16,237 bases of DNA. Origin: an uncultured bacterium (GTDB taxonomy: Bacteria; Cyanobacteriota; Vampirovibrionia; Gastranaerophilales; Gastranaerophilaceae). A program made the position numbers and the translations under genes. The stretch is from the NCBI GenBank assembly GCA_905211505.1, contig CAJMAX010000023.1, positions 1 to 16,237 of the forward strand. The letters are read 5' to 3'. The notes below the pieces were generated by a model that made no database searches, was not told where the DNA came from, and saw only the letters and a list, made by a program, of their open reading frames with translations. Positions 7,951 to 15,229 of this stretch are shown one piece after another (positions within the stretch are counted from its first letter, which is position 1; each line of letters opens with the position of its first letter).

Positions 7951-9102
7951 ATGAGTAAAAAAGAAGAAAAGAAGAAAAAAATATCATTTCCTCATATGGG
8001 AACTATTAGTTATGCATGGGCTGCAGCTTTGAGAATTATAGGTTGTGAACCCTATGTCGAACCATATACAAGCAAGAAAACATTATCTTTAGGCACAAAA
8101 CACGCACCGGAAGCGATATGTTTACCTTACAAACTTATTCTTGGTAACTTTATAGAAGCTATTGAGGGAGGAACAGATTATGTTGCAATGATTACGTCCC
8201 CTGGCTGCTGCAGACTGGGTGAGTATGGCAAATGTATAGAAAATGCCCTGCATGACCTTGGTTATGAAGCAAAATATCTAGACCTGCAACTGTATGACGG
8301 AATAAAAGGAATGTATAATTTCTTAAAAACTGCAAGTGGAAAAAATAACCCGTTCTTATTTAGCAAAGCTATTCTTATAGCAATATTAAAAGTGTTTACT
8401 ATTGACAAACTGGAATCCAGACTATCTTATTGCAGAGCCAGAGAAATAAATTTTGGGGACGCTGAAAAACATTATTTAAAAGCACTAAAATATATTGATG
8501 CCGAAGACTCACTTTTGGGACTAAAAAGGGCAATAAAACAAGCTGATGAAGAAATGAAAAAAGTTGAACTTAACCAAAACAAGGAAGTTCTATATGTTGA
8601 TATAACAGGGGAAATTTACGTTGTTAATGATGAATTTTCTAATCAAAGTATTGAAAAAGAACTTGGAAAAATGGGGGTTCAGGTTAGAAGAAGTTTAACA
8701 GTAAGCAGCTTTTTAAAAGATGCAATAATCCCAAAAATTTTCAGAAAAGGTGAAACACACTTACAAAGGGCAGATAGACTTGCTAAGCCATATCTAATGC
8801 GAGATATTGGCGGAGATGCCTTAGAATGTGTATCCGATGTTGCATACGCAAATGAAAGAGGAATTGACGGAATCATTCACCTTAGTCCTTTCACATGTAT
8901 GCCAGAAATCATGTCTCAAAATATATTCCCAGCAATGAGAGAAGATTGTGAAATCCCGATTTTACCATTAATTCTTGATGAACAGACAGGTAGAGCAGGA
9001 TATATCACAAGAATCGAAGCTTTTGTTGACTTAATGAGAAGAAGAAAAAGAAAACGCAAAATGTCACAAAAAAATAATATACAGGAAGAAGCTGTAAAGT
9101 AA
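7951..9102 (+). CDS. 2-Hydroxyacyl-CoA dehydratase activase-like iron-sulfur protein (COG3581 type)
   Basis: The protein of 383 residues resembles the stand-alone 'CoA protein activase' family, which in large dehydratase activases forms the C-terminal part after the ASKHA ATPase domains. Visible marks are KISFPHMGTISYAW at the start, AICLPYK (C57), the SPGCCRLGEYGKC cluster (C86, C87, C95), C161, C293, SPFTCMPEIMSQ (C316) and C333. Several of these probably bind an iron-sulfur cluster. No ASKHA ATPase domain or dehydratase subunit lies nearby, so the substrate is unknown. The N-terminus is lysine-rich (residues 3-10) and the C-terminus carries a basic RRRKRKRK patch, neither typical of the core fold. 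It follows gcvPB by 12 nt, with AGGA (7937-7940) overlapping the gcvPB stop. The family call is solid; the function is inferred. Confidence 0.8.
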   Translation: MSKKEEKKKKISFPHMGTISYAWAAALRIIGCEPYVEPYTSKKTLSLGTKHAPEAICLPYKLILGNFIEAIEGGTDYVAMITSPGCCRLGEYGKCIENALHDLGYEAKYLDLQLYDGIKGMYNFLKTASGKNNPFLFSKAILIAILKVFTIDKLESRLSYCRAREINFGDAEKHYLKALKYIDAEDSLLGLKRAIKQADEEMKKVELNQNKEVLYVDITGEIYVVNDEFSNQSIEKELGKMGVQVRRSLTVSSFLKDAIIPKIFRKGETHLQRADRLAKPYLMRDIGGDALECVSDVAYANERGIDGIIHLSPFTCMPEIMSQNIFPAMREDCEIPILPLILDEQTGRAGYITRIEAFVDLMRRRKRKRKMSQKNNIQEEAVK

Positions 9103-9123
9103 AGTATTTAATGAGGAGTTTTA

Positions 9124-9954
9124 ATGTTAAAACTGATAAAGAACAACTTTAAAACAACAAATGACTGTATAATTTTGGCAACACCACTAATAATTTTTCT
9201 TTCCATCTTAGGGTGGTATTTAAATTATGCACTGGATTCAATAGACAATATTCCAAAACTAATTCTGGCAGTTGTAACTACACTTGTAATGAGCAGCGGA
9301 TTTTTTTCTGCCTGGTTTTATATGACAAAAAAAACATTAAAACTTGCTAAAACCGTATTTATTTTTGACAAAGACAGAGCTAAAGCTTTTCGGGAATTAA
9401 TCTTGTCATTGCCGAAAGGAATTGGCAAATTATTCTTACCATTTCTTGGGATAATTTCTATTTCAGGAATTATATTCGGAATTGTTGTATTGTTAACAAC
9501 AATTTTTGTAACTAAATATATTGGAACAATTGATATTGGTCTATTCAATTCAGAAAATGTACTAATATCCACAAATGAGTTGATTAATGAAATAAAAGAT
9601 TTGTCAAATAACGAACTAATTGTACTAAATTGTTGGTATTTAATCTTAACATCATTATCAACAATTTTATCATTTATAGCAATGCTATGGATTCCTGAAG
9701 TTGTATACACTGAAACTAACCCTTTTAGAGCATTAATTCAGGCTATAAAAAAACTTTTTATTACTCTGCCAAAATCATTTTTATTATTTTTATATGTAAA
9801 CGTTTTAATGATTTGTGTCTCAGTTCTAAATACACTATTAATGTATAATCCAATTTTATACTTTTTTGTTTTAGTCCTTTATTATTATTTATTTGTATAT
9901 ATTGTTGTGCTAATATTCACTTATTATGAACAGACCTTCCTTTATGAACAATAG
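9124..9954 (+). CDS. Integral membrane protein with six predicted helices, internally duplicated
   Basis: I do not recognise a named function. The 276 residues hold about six hydrophobic segments, near 16-37, 45-66, 103-128, 165-188, 213-232 and 236-266. Two stretches look related: AFRELILSLPKGIGKLFLPF (88-107) and ALIQAIKKLFITLPKSFLLF (203-222). Each has an amphipathic helix, an LPK turn and entry into a membrane helix. This layout recalls the broad DUF975/YciC-like membrane families, but I cannot assign one. A strong GAGGAG (9113-9118) lies 5 nt before the ATG. It follows the activase-like gene by 21 nt and its 3' end overlaps miaA, so the three are probably cotranscribed. Confidence 0.8.
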   Translation: MLKLIKNNFKTTNDCIILATPLIIFLSILGWYLNYALDSIDNIPKLILAVVTTLVMSSGFFSAWFYMTKKTLKLAKTVFIFDKDRAKAFRELILSLPKGIGKLFLPFLGIISISGIIFGIVVLLTTIFVTKYIGTIDIGLFNSENVLISTNELINEIKDLSNNELIVLNCWYLILTSLSTILSFIAMLWIPEVVYTETNPFRALIQAIKKLFITLPKSFLLFLYVNVLMICVSVLNTLLMYNPILYFFVLVLYYYLFVYIVVLIFTYYEQTFLYEQ

Positions 9955-10816
9955 AATTAACGTTATAGCAATAGTTGGAGCAACAGCAAGCGGTAAAACT
10001 GCTTATTCAATAGAATTAGCAAAAAAGCTTGACGGTGAAATTATTTCAGCAGATTCCAGACTTGTATATAAAGGATTTGATATTGGAACGGCAAAACCGG
10101 AGATTACAGAACGGGAAAATATTCCACACCATCTCATTGATATAGTTGAACCCGAATTTGATTATTCAGCGGGTCTATACAAACAACAAGCAAAGGAAAA
10201 AATTATAGAAATATTTAAAAAAGGCAAAACTCCTATTATTGTTGGCGGTACAGGACTTTATTTGAATATATTACTAAAAAATTACGATTTACCGCAAATT
10301 TCACCAAATAAGGAGTTTCGTAATAAGCTTTATACGTTAGAAAGTCAGGAACTATACGAACTTTTAAAAACACAAGACATAGAAAGCGCTGAGACAATAA
10401 ATCAAAATGATAGAAAAAAAATTATAAGAGCCTTAGAAATAATAAATGAAACAGGAAAACCTTTAAGTTCAACCCGAGGAATAAAAGAACCGGAGTTTAA
10501 TGTTAAATGGATTGGTCGAAATTTTGACAGAGAAACGCTGTATAAACGGATTGATGACCGTGTTGATATAATGATAGATAAAGGACTTATTAAAGAAACA
10601 CAAAACCTATTAACAAAACATGGACGAATACCAAACTTAATAAACACAATCGGCTATCGAGAAATTTTAGGATACATTGATAATAAATATTCTCTGGAAG
10701 ATGCTAAAGAATTATTAAAGAAAAATACACGAAATTACGCAAAACGTCAATTAACGTGGTTCAGGAAAAATGAAGATATTGAATGGAATATTTATCCGGA
10801 AAAACTAAAGAAGTAA
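9926..10816 (+). CDS. miaA: tRNA dimethylallyltransferase
   Basis: MiaA transfers the dimethylallyl group to N6 of A37 in tRNAs that read codons starting with U, the first step to ms2i6A. Motifs in order are the P-loop GATASGKT (18-25), SADSRLVYKGFDIGTAKP with the catalytic Asp-Ser, HHLIDIVEP, the substrate loop IIVGGTGLYLNILL, RKKIIRALEI, and the C-terminal NTIGYREILGY and TRNYAKRQLTWFRK. At 296 residues it is full length. An in-frame ATG at 9944 is an equally good start, since neither has a Shine-Dalgarno sequence. Either start lies inside the preceding membrane-protein gene (29 or 11 bp overlap), suggesting translational coupling. It is the last gene of the plus-strand operon, and no terminator is visible before the convergent gene 27 bp away. 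Confidence 0.96.
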   Translation: MNRPSFMNNRINVIAIVGATASGKTAYSIELAKKLDGEIISADSRLVYKGFDIGTAKPEITERENIPHHLIDIVEPEFDYSAGLYKQQAKEKIIEIFKKGKTPIIVGGTGLYLNILLKNYDLPQISPNKEFRNKLYTLESQELYELLKTQDIESAETINQNDRKKIIRALEIINETGKPLSSTRGIKEPEFNVKWIGRNFDRETLYKRIDDRVDIMIDKGLIKETQNLLTKHGRIPNLINTIGYREILGYIDNKYSLEDAKELLKKNTRNYAKRQLTWFRKNEDIEWNIYPEKLKK

Positions 10817-10843
10817 AACTTCATACGTCTCTACTGATAAATA

Positions 10844-11299
10844 TTAATTCACTCTAATTTTAACAACTACTTTAATTACTTCTTCTGAAGTATCTTCACT
10901 ACAAGAAATTTGTGGAGCATGAGCTTCATGGGGGTATAGCATTATAAAATTTGTGCCTTCCAATGTCACATATTTATCTTTTGCAACAGAATCTGAATAA
11001 AAAGTAATATCTTTTTCAAAATTATAAGGTTCTAAAATCGTTAATTCAGCACGTTCAGACAGATATATTTTCTCTCGGCCATTAATAAGCAGCTGGATAT
11101 CTGCATAATTATCATGTGTTTCATATTTAGCATCTTTTATCGGTTTTGTTTTGTATTTTTCGATATTTACATAACTGCTGTCATCTATTATAGTTTTTCC
11201 CAAAGTTATATTATTACCATCAAGATTTTTAAGAAAATCTAATACTGGCTCAGGAATATTACTATAAAAATTAATATTATCAAGTTTATCAATAATCAT
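10844..11299 (-). CDS. YhcH/YjgK/YiaL (TabA) family protein
   Basis: This is a cupin-fold family of about 150 residues with a metal site, of which E. coli TabA (biofilm toxin control) and YhcH (sialic acid operon) are members. The biochemical activity is poorly settled; sugar anomerase or epimerase roles have been proposed. The sequence shows the core YETHDNYADIQLLINGRE (59-76, with His62), the later LYPHEAHAPQ (121-130, His124 and His127) and the closing KVVVKIRV strand. There is no signal peptide. A CCTTT on the plus strand (AAAGG at 11309-11313) lies 9 nt before the ATG. The gene comes straight after the terminator of the upstream pseudopilin operon on the same strand, leaving no room for a usual promoter. 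Confidence 0.9.
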   Translation of the reverse strand: MIIDKLDNINFYSNIPEPVLDFLKNLDGNNITLGKTIIDDSSYVNIEKYKTKPIKDAKYETHDNYADIQLLINGREKIYLSERAELTILEPYNFEKDITFYSDSVAKDKYVTLEGTNFIMLYPHEAHAPQISCSEDTSEEVIKVVVKIRVN

Positions 11300-11320
11300 A
11301 TATTATAACCTTTCAAAAGA

Positions 11321-11348
11321 AAAACAGGCTTTAGAAAAAGCCTGTTTT
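11321..11348 (-). terminator. Intrinsic terminator of the wecG-like/transketolase/pseudopilin operon
   Basis: AAAACAGGCTTT (11321-11332) and AAAGCCTGTTTT (11337-11348) are perfect 12-bp inverted repeats with a 4-nt loop. On the minus strand the stem ends in TTTT followed by TCTTTT. It lies 9 nt after the stop codon of the pseudopilin gene. The symmetrical T/A tails could let it work on the plus strand too. Confidence 0.9.
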
Positions 11349-11357
11349 CAATATTAC

Positions 11358-13625
11358 CTAGAAAAATCTCAATTTATTTCTTACGCCAACAAAGCATCTT
11401 CTGCTATCACAAGGATTTTCATCTTTTTCGTTAAAACGAAGTCCTAAATTTAAACAATAAGGAGTATACTCACTAATTGAACGTGATAGACAAGCTGCCC
11501 TAGCATAAGAAACAGATTGATAAGCCAGAACTTTTCTACGATTGTTACCATCAAAGTAATATACATCGGTAGGAAGACTTGAAGCATCATTACCACCAAC
11601 ATATAAAGATACGGCAGTGGTGTTTTCTTTCTTAACACCATCCAAAGGATATCCAGGATATACTGTACCATTAGCACCTACAAAGAATGGAAATACATCA
11701 TCCCATAATGTACCTGAACCCTTATTACCGTCAATATCAACAAAAACAGTAAAACCACTAACAGCAAATGCCACATTTTGCTTTTCATAATTAGCCTCAT
11801 CTTTAATGGCAATATTAGTCAAATCAAGAGAGGCACAACAATTTCTAGCATCTGTCATTTTACCTGTCGTTAGACTTCTCTCATCAAGAGTATAACAGTT
11901 ATTTTCATTTTTACAGAAATAACCCTTGCCGCCTGTTGCATCCTGACAATCCAGAATAGTTGATTTACCCTCTAAACGCATACAAACATTTTGAGCAGGG
12001 GTAACATTAGATGGATTATAAGATAAACCAGGAATAGAGGCAGATTTATCACCTAAAACCCATAATTTTAAACCATTAGATAAAACTACATTAGGTTTTA
12101 AATTTGCAAAAGCACCATTTTTACTATCAACTGACAAATACTTTTTATTATTTCCGGTTGCAGCATCAAATACAGCTTTATTATAGTGAATAGTCCCTTC
12201 GGAAGTAAACCCACCACAAGAAGAAGATTCTACGTTCCAATATTTAACAATAGATTTACAGAAATTTTCACCGGAAAGAATTGGTGGATTAGTTATACAA
12301 ACTTCTCTTTCTGCATCATATGTTGAGCCTTTTGAACAAGACACTCTATGACATTCTGGGTAACCAGCTTTGGTAAAACCCATCTCGAAACCTTCAACAC
12401 ATGAACAACCGGTTAAATTTGTAGTATCGTTTACACCAGAGTATACAGAATGGTCTGGACAGCAAGAATTATACAACTCATCAAAATCATTAGCACAAGC
12501 TTTACAAATAGTATCTTGATCTGTTGTATTATTTTTAGCATATTGATTTTTTAAATCATTGAGATCTTGACAGCAAACTTTTTCATTATTAGCTGAAAGA
12601 GAATAACCTGCTCTACATACACAATTGACAAAATATTGTTTACCTCCATCTTCCTTAGGGGCATCATTAATCATATTATAATAACCATTGGCGACACCAC
12701 AAGCATTAGCAGAAACAGGCTCCCTTTCATAATCAAAAGACGGTCCGCTACCGCCAGTTGTATTTGTATAAGTAGTCTGAATTAATTTACATGTAGATTC
12801 TGTAATACCATCTTCATCAGTTTCATTTTCAATAGTTACACTATATGTGTCATTTGAACCCGCAGGAGTAGAAGTACAATATTGATTAACTTTGTCACTG
12901 CAAAGAGATTCAAAAGTTAGACTTCCATTACGAATAGCATTTGTTATTGAAGGAGCTTCTAACTCTGGAAAGTCACAATTACTATTACTAAAAAAACCTA
13001 GTACTTCTGTTGATAGATTATCGGCAGCACATCCATCATAGCCCTCTTCTCCATCTTCACCAGGTTCAAAAAAATCATCCTTTGTATAATATTGGTCTGA
13101 GGTTGTACCATCAGGATTTTGTACAGGCTCTTTATCTGGATTTACAATCTGCTCACCGCCACAAACTCTCAAACGCAAAAGATAATCATCAATATCCTCC
13201 TTACTAAACAATGGATAGGTTGTAGTAAAAGTCTCAGCGTATGATTTTGGGAATAATCTATAAAATACATAAGCTTCAGAATAAGCAAATTTTGCAGCCA
13301 ATAAAGACCATTTAGACTTTATTTTTGTTTTTGCCAAAACAGAATTTTTGACAATAAAATGTTCAAAATCACTAGACTTATTTATTTTTGCCAAATTTTT
13401 AGAATCCTGTTCGGTAGATGCAATAGAATCAGGAAGAGCAGCTATCTGGCCTGCAAGCTTTTCTACAGTTCGATAAGCAAGATAATATGAATATTCTGAA
13501 GACTTTCTTAGCTGCTCTTTTACTACCAAACCGCATAAAGCAACAAGCACTGCTACAATCAAGACTGCAATAGAAATTTCTGTTAAAGTAAATCCGGATT
13601 TTTTATTATTTTTAAAGAAGTTCAT
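11358..13625 (-). CDS. Very large cysteine-rich type IV prepilin-like surface protein
   Basis: The N-terminus is a prepilin signal: a short basic leader (NFFKNNKKSG), a cleavage site G|FTLTE with Glu at mature position 5, then a hydrophobic helix (SIAVLIVAVLVALCGLVV). After processing it should be a membrane- or pilus-anchored pseudopilin. Unlike normal pilins (150-250 residues) it has 755. About 32 cysteines lie beyond the helix, many in EGF-like spacings such as NCVCRAGYS...VCC and GCSCVEGFE...C. The last third has the pseudopilin-like FTVFVDIDGNKGSGTLWDDVFPFF segment, here interrupted in quotation only by length. An acidic stretch lies near 170-200. The second of two adjacent ATGs is chosen because GGAGG (13630-13634) is 4 nt from it but 1 nt from the first (13628). 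It follows the transketolase gene by about 15 nt. The ligand or role is unknown. Confidence 0.88.
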   Translation of the reverse strand: MNFFKNNKKSGFTLTEISIAVLIVAVLVALCGLVVKEQLRKSSEYSYYLAYRTVEKLAGQIAALPDSIASTEQDSKNLAKINKSSDFEHFIVKNSVLAKTKIKSKWSLLAAKFAYSEAYVFYRLFPKSYAETFTTTYPLFSKEDIDDYLLRLRVCGGEQIVNPDKEPVQNPDGTTSDQYYTKDDFFEPGEDGEEGYDGCAADNLSTEVLGFFSNSNCDFPELEAPSITNAIRNGSLTFESLCSDKVNQYCTSTPAGSNDTYSVTIENETDEDGITESTCKLIQTTYTNTTGGSGPSFDYEREPVSANACGVANGYYNMINDAPKEDGGKQYFVNCVCRAGYSLSANNEKVCCQDLNDLKNQYAKNNTTDQDTICKACANDFDELYNSCCPDHSVYSGVNDTTNLTGCSCVEGFEMGFTKAGYPECHRVSCSKGSTYDAEREVCITNPPILSGENFCKSIVKYWNVESSSCGGFTSEGTIHYNKAVFDAATGNNKKYLSVDSKNGAFANLKPNVVLSNGLKLWVLGDKSASIPGLSYNPSNVTPAQNVCMRLEGKSTILDCQDATGGKGYFCKNENNCYTLDERSLTTGKMTDARNCCASLDLTNIAIKDEANYEKQNVAFAVSGFTVFVDIDGNKGSGTLWDDVFPFFVGANGTVYPGYPLDGVKKENTTAVSLYVGGNDASSLPTDVYYFDGNNRRKVLAYQSVSYARAACLSRSISEYTPYCLNLGLRFNEKDENPCDSRRCFVGVRNKLRFF

Positions 13626-13640
13626 CATACCTCCAGTTAA

Positions 13641-14468
13641 TTATACCAATTCTAACATCGCTTGCTCATATTCATCTTTTGACGGAGCTTTGCCATGCCA
13701 ACCTGCATTGTTTTCCATATAGCTGACACCTTTACCTTTTATTGTAGAAGCAACAATTGCAGTTGGTTTCGCGGCTTTCTTAGCTTCTTCAATGGCATTA
13801 TAAACAGCATTTATGTCATGTCCATCAATTTCTAGAACATTCCAGCCAAAAGTTCGAATTTTTTCGGACAAATTACCTAATGCTTTTACACATTCTGTAT
13901 TGCCATCAATCTGTAAATTATTTCTATCTATAATAGCAATTAAATTATTTAAATTTCTATGAGAGGCCTGCATTAAAGCTTCCCACACATTACCCTCCTG
14001 CATTTCTCCATCACCAAGAAGCACAAATACATTTGCCGGATTTTTATCAATTTTTAGGGATAGAGCAATTCCACAAGCCATAGACAACCCTTGTCCCAAA
14101 GAACCTGTCGCAACTTCAACCCCTGGACACCATAATGATGGATGTCCTTGAAGTCTTGTTCCTAGTTTTCTAAAAGTCATTAACTCGGATTTTTTTATAA
14201 AACCTAACTGGGCTAAAACTGAATAATATATCGGAGAGACATGTCCTTTGGATAAAACAAATCTATCCCGCTTATCATAATCTTTAGACAGTTTTCCTTT
14301 TAAAGAATGACGCATACACTTATGAAACAGAACTGTCATAATTTCACAAGAAGAAAGTGAGCCGCCAATATGACCGGATTGCGCATTATAAACCATCTTG
14401 AGAACATTTTGACGATTTTCAAGACACAAATCTTTTATATGTTTAATATCTGAATTACTCAAGTTCAT
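13641..14468 (-). CDS. Transketolase, N-terminal (TPP-binding) subunit
   Basis: The 275 residues are the pyrophosphate-binding half of a split transketolase. Marks are SGHIGGSLS (31-39), SKGHVSPIYYSVLAQLG, GHPSLWCPGVEVATGSLGQG, the thiamine-diphosphate motif GDGEMQEGNVWEA (from 152) ending at NN (183-184), and the closing ASTIKGKGVSYMENNAGWHG. It should pair with a separate C-terminal (pyrimidine-binding) subunit to move two-carbon units between sugars. That partner usually lies directly downstream, but here the next gene is the pseudopilin. The ATG overlaps the stop of the preceding glycosyltransferase gene (TAATG, 1 nt), so the two are translationally coupled. A metabolic role in sugar supply for surface glycans is possible but inferred only from context. 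Confidence 0.93.
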   Translation of the reverse strand: MNLSNSDIKHIKDLCLENRQNVLKMVYNAQSGHIGGSLSSCEIMTVLFHKCMRHSLKGKLSKDYDKRDRFVLSKGHVSPIYYSVLAQLGFIKKSELMTFRKLGTRLQGHPSLWCPGVEVATGSLGQGLSMACGIALSLKIDKNPANVFVLLGDGEMQEGNVWEALMQASHRNLNNLIAIIDRNNLQIDGNTECVKALGNLSEKIRTFGWNVLEIDGHDINAVYNAIEEAKKAAKPTAIVASTIKGKGVSYMENNAGWHGKAPSKDEYEQAMLELV

Positions 14469-15184
14469 TATTTGTTTATTATCCTCTCTCTTATAACTTT
14501 AAATACAAATAAAGGCAAAGTTGGGAATATTCGTTTAAACCTTTTCGGCTCTTTAATTGTACGATATAACCACTCAAGACCCAACTTCTGATAAATTTTT
14601 GGCGCTCTTTCAACAACTCCGGCCCAGACATCAAAACTTCCACCCAATCCGATCATTGTCGCATTAGGCAGCATTTTTTTCAAATCATTGATAAAAAGTT
14701 CTTGTTTTGGAGAACCCAAAGCAACCAGAACTAAGTCGGGAGATGCCTTAGACACATCAGACAAAACTTCATTATCATCTGAAAAATAACCATCATGTGA
14801 ATATACAACGTTTAAATTAGAAATCTCATCACACAAATTTTTAACAGCCTTATCAATAACTTCAGGCTTTGCACCAATAAGAGCAACAGACTTTCCAGCT
14901 TCAGAAAACTTAACAATAAGAGTTTTACCCAATTCAACACCAGCTATTCGGTGCACTTTATGACCAAGGATTCTAAGTCCTAATTCGACCCCAATACCAT
15001 CTGGAACTACAAGTTCAGCACTATTAATAATCTGAGCAAAGTCAGGTAGTTTTTGAGCATTAGAAATCATTTCAGGATTAATTGTGATAATTTGACCAGG
15101 ATGCGACAATGCATAATTAACAGCTTCATCAAACGTAAAGCAATCAACATTAAAACCCAAAATTTTAACCAAGTCTCGATCCAT
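14468..15184 (-). CDS. WecG/TagA/CpsF family glycosyltransferase
   Basis: This GT26-family enzyme transfers an N-acetylmannosamine-type sugar onto a lipid-linked GlcNAc in wall teichoic acid, enterobacterial common antigen or other surface polymers; the sugar here is unknown. Signatures are TINPEM (34-39), the catalytic-type PDGIGV with Asp62, the nucleotide-sugar loop LIGAKPE, ALGSPKQE (155-162), GGSFDVWAG, and the C-terminal ERAPKIYQKLGLEWLYR...EPKRFKR tail that in TagA helps membrane attachment. At 238 residues the length is normal. An ATG at 15202 would add six residues, but a consensus extended -10 box lies inside that extension, so 15184 is the likely start and the mRNA is probably leaderless. 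It heads the operon with the transketolase half and the pseudopilin. Confidence 0.92.
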   Translation of the reverse strand: MDRDLVKILGFNVDCFTFDEAVNYALSHPGQIITINPEMISNAQKLPDFAQIINSAELVVPDGIGVELGLRILGHKVHRIAGVELGKTLIVKFSEAGKSVALIGAKPEVIDKAVKNLCDEISNLNVVYSHDGYFSDDNEVLSDVSKASPDLVLVALGSPKQELFINDLKKMLPNATMIGLGGSFDVWAGVVERAPKIYQKLGLEWLYRTIKEPKRFKRIFPTLPLFVFKVIRERIINK

Positions 15185-15190
15185 ATGTTT

Positions 15191-15199
15191 ATTATACCA
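15191..15199 (-). promoter_or_regulatory. Extended -10 promoter of the glycosyltransferase operon (leaderless)
   Basis: The minus strand reads TGGTATAAT (15199-15191), a perfect TGn extended -10, followed by exactly 6 nt and the ATG at 15184. Transcription would start at or next to the A of the ATG. There is no Shine-Dalgarno sequence and no good -35 box, as expected for extended -10 promoters. Confidence 0.65.
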
Positions 15200-15214
15200 C
15201 ATGATAAGAAATTA

Positions 15215-15223
15215 TGCTATAAT
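15215..15223 (+). promoter_or_regulatory. Extended -10 promoter of the divergent secreted-protein gene (leaderless)
   Basis: The plus strand reads TGCTATAAT, a perfect extended -10, followed by exactly 6 nt and the ATG at 15230. There is no Shine-Dalgarno sequence or clear -35 box. Its upstream half overlaps the -10 box of the opposite promoter (15191-15196), so polymerase can hardly sit on both at once. Confidence 0.65.
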
Positions 15224-15229
15224 CAAAGT

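Noticed and set aside
10810..10822. Hairpin GAAGT/ACTTC at the miaA stop as a terminator.
   Set aside because: The stem is only 5 bp and no T-run follows on either strand.
11302..11307. TATAAT 2 nt before the YhcH-family ATG as another leaderless promoter.
   Set aside because: Transcription would start inside the coding sequence and no later in-frame start fits; an AAAGG ribosome site exists instead.
13010..13207. Plus-strand open frame within the pseudopilin gene.
   Set aside because: It is the shadow of a long coding region and has no ribosome site or family resemblance.
15185..15202. Six-residue longer start of the WecG-like protein at 15202.
   Set aside because: The consensus extended -10 box lies inside this stretch, so the transcript should begin at about 15184.
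15053..15229. Upstream extension of the secreted protein to an ATG at 15053.
   Set aside because: It is antisense to the well-supported glycosyltransferase gene, crosses the promoter pair and would bury a clear signal peptide at internal position 60.
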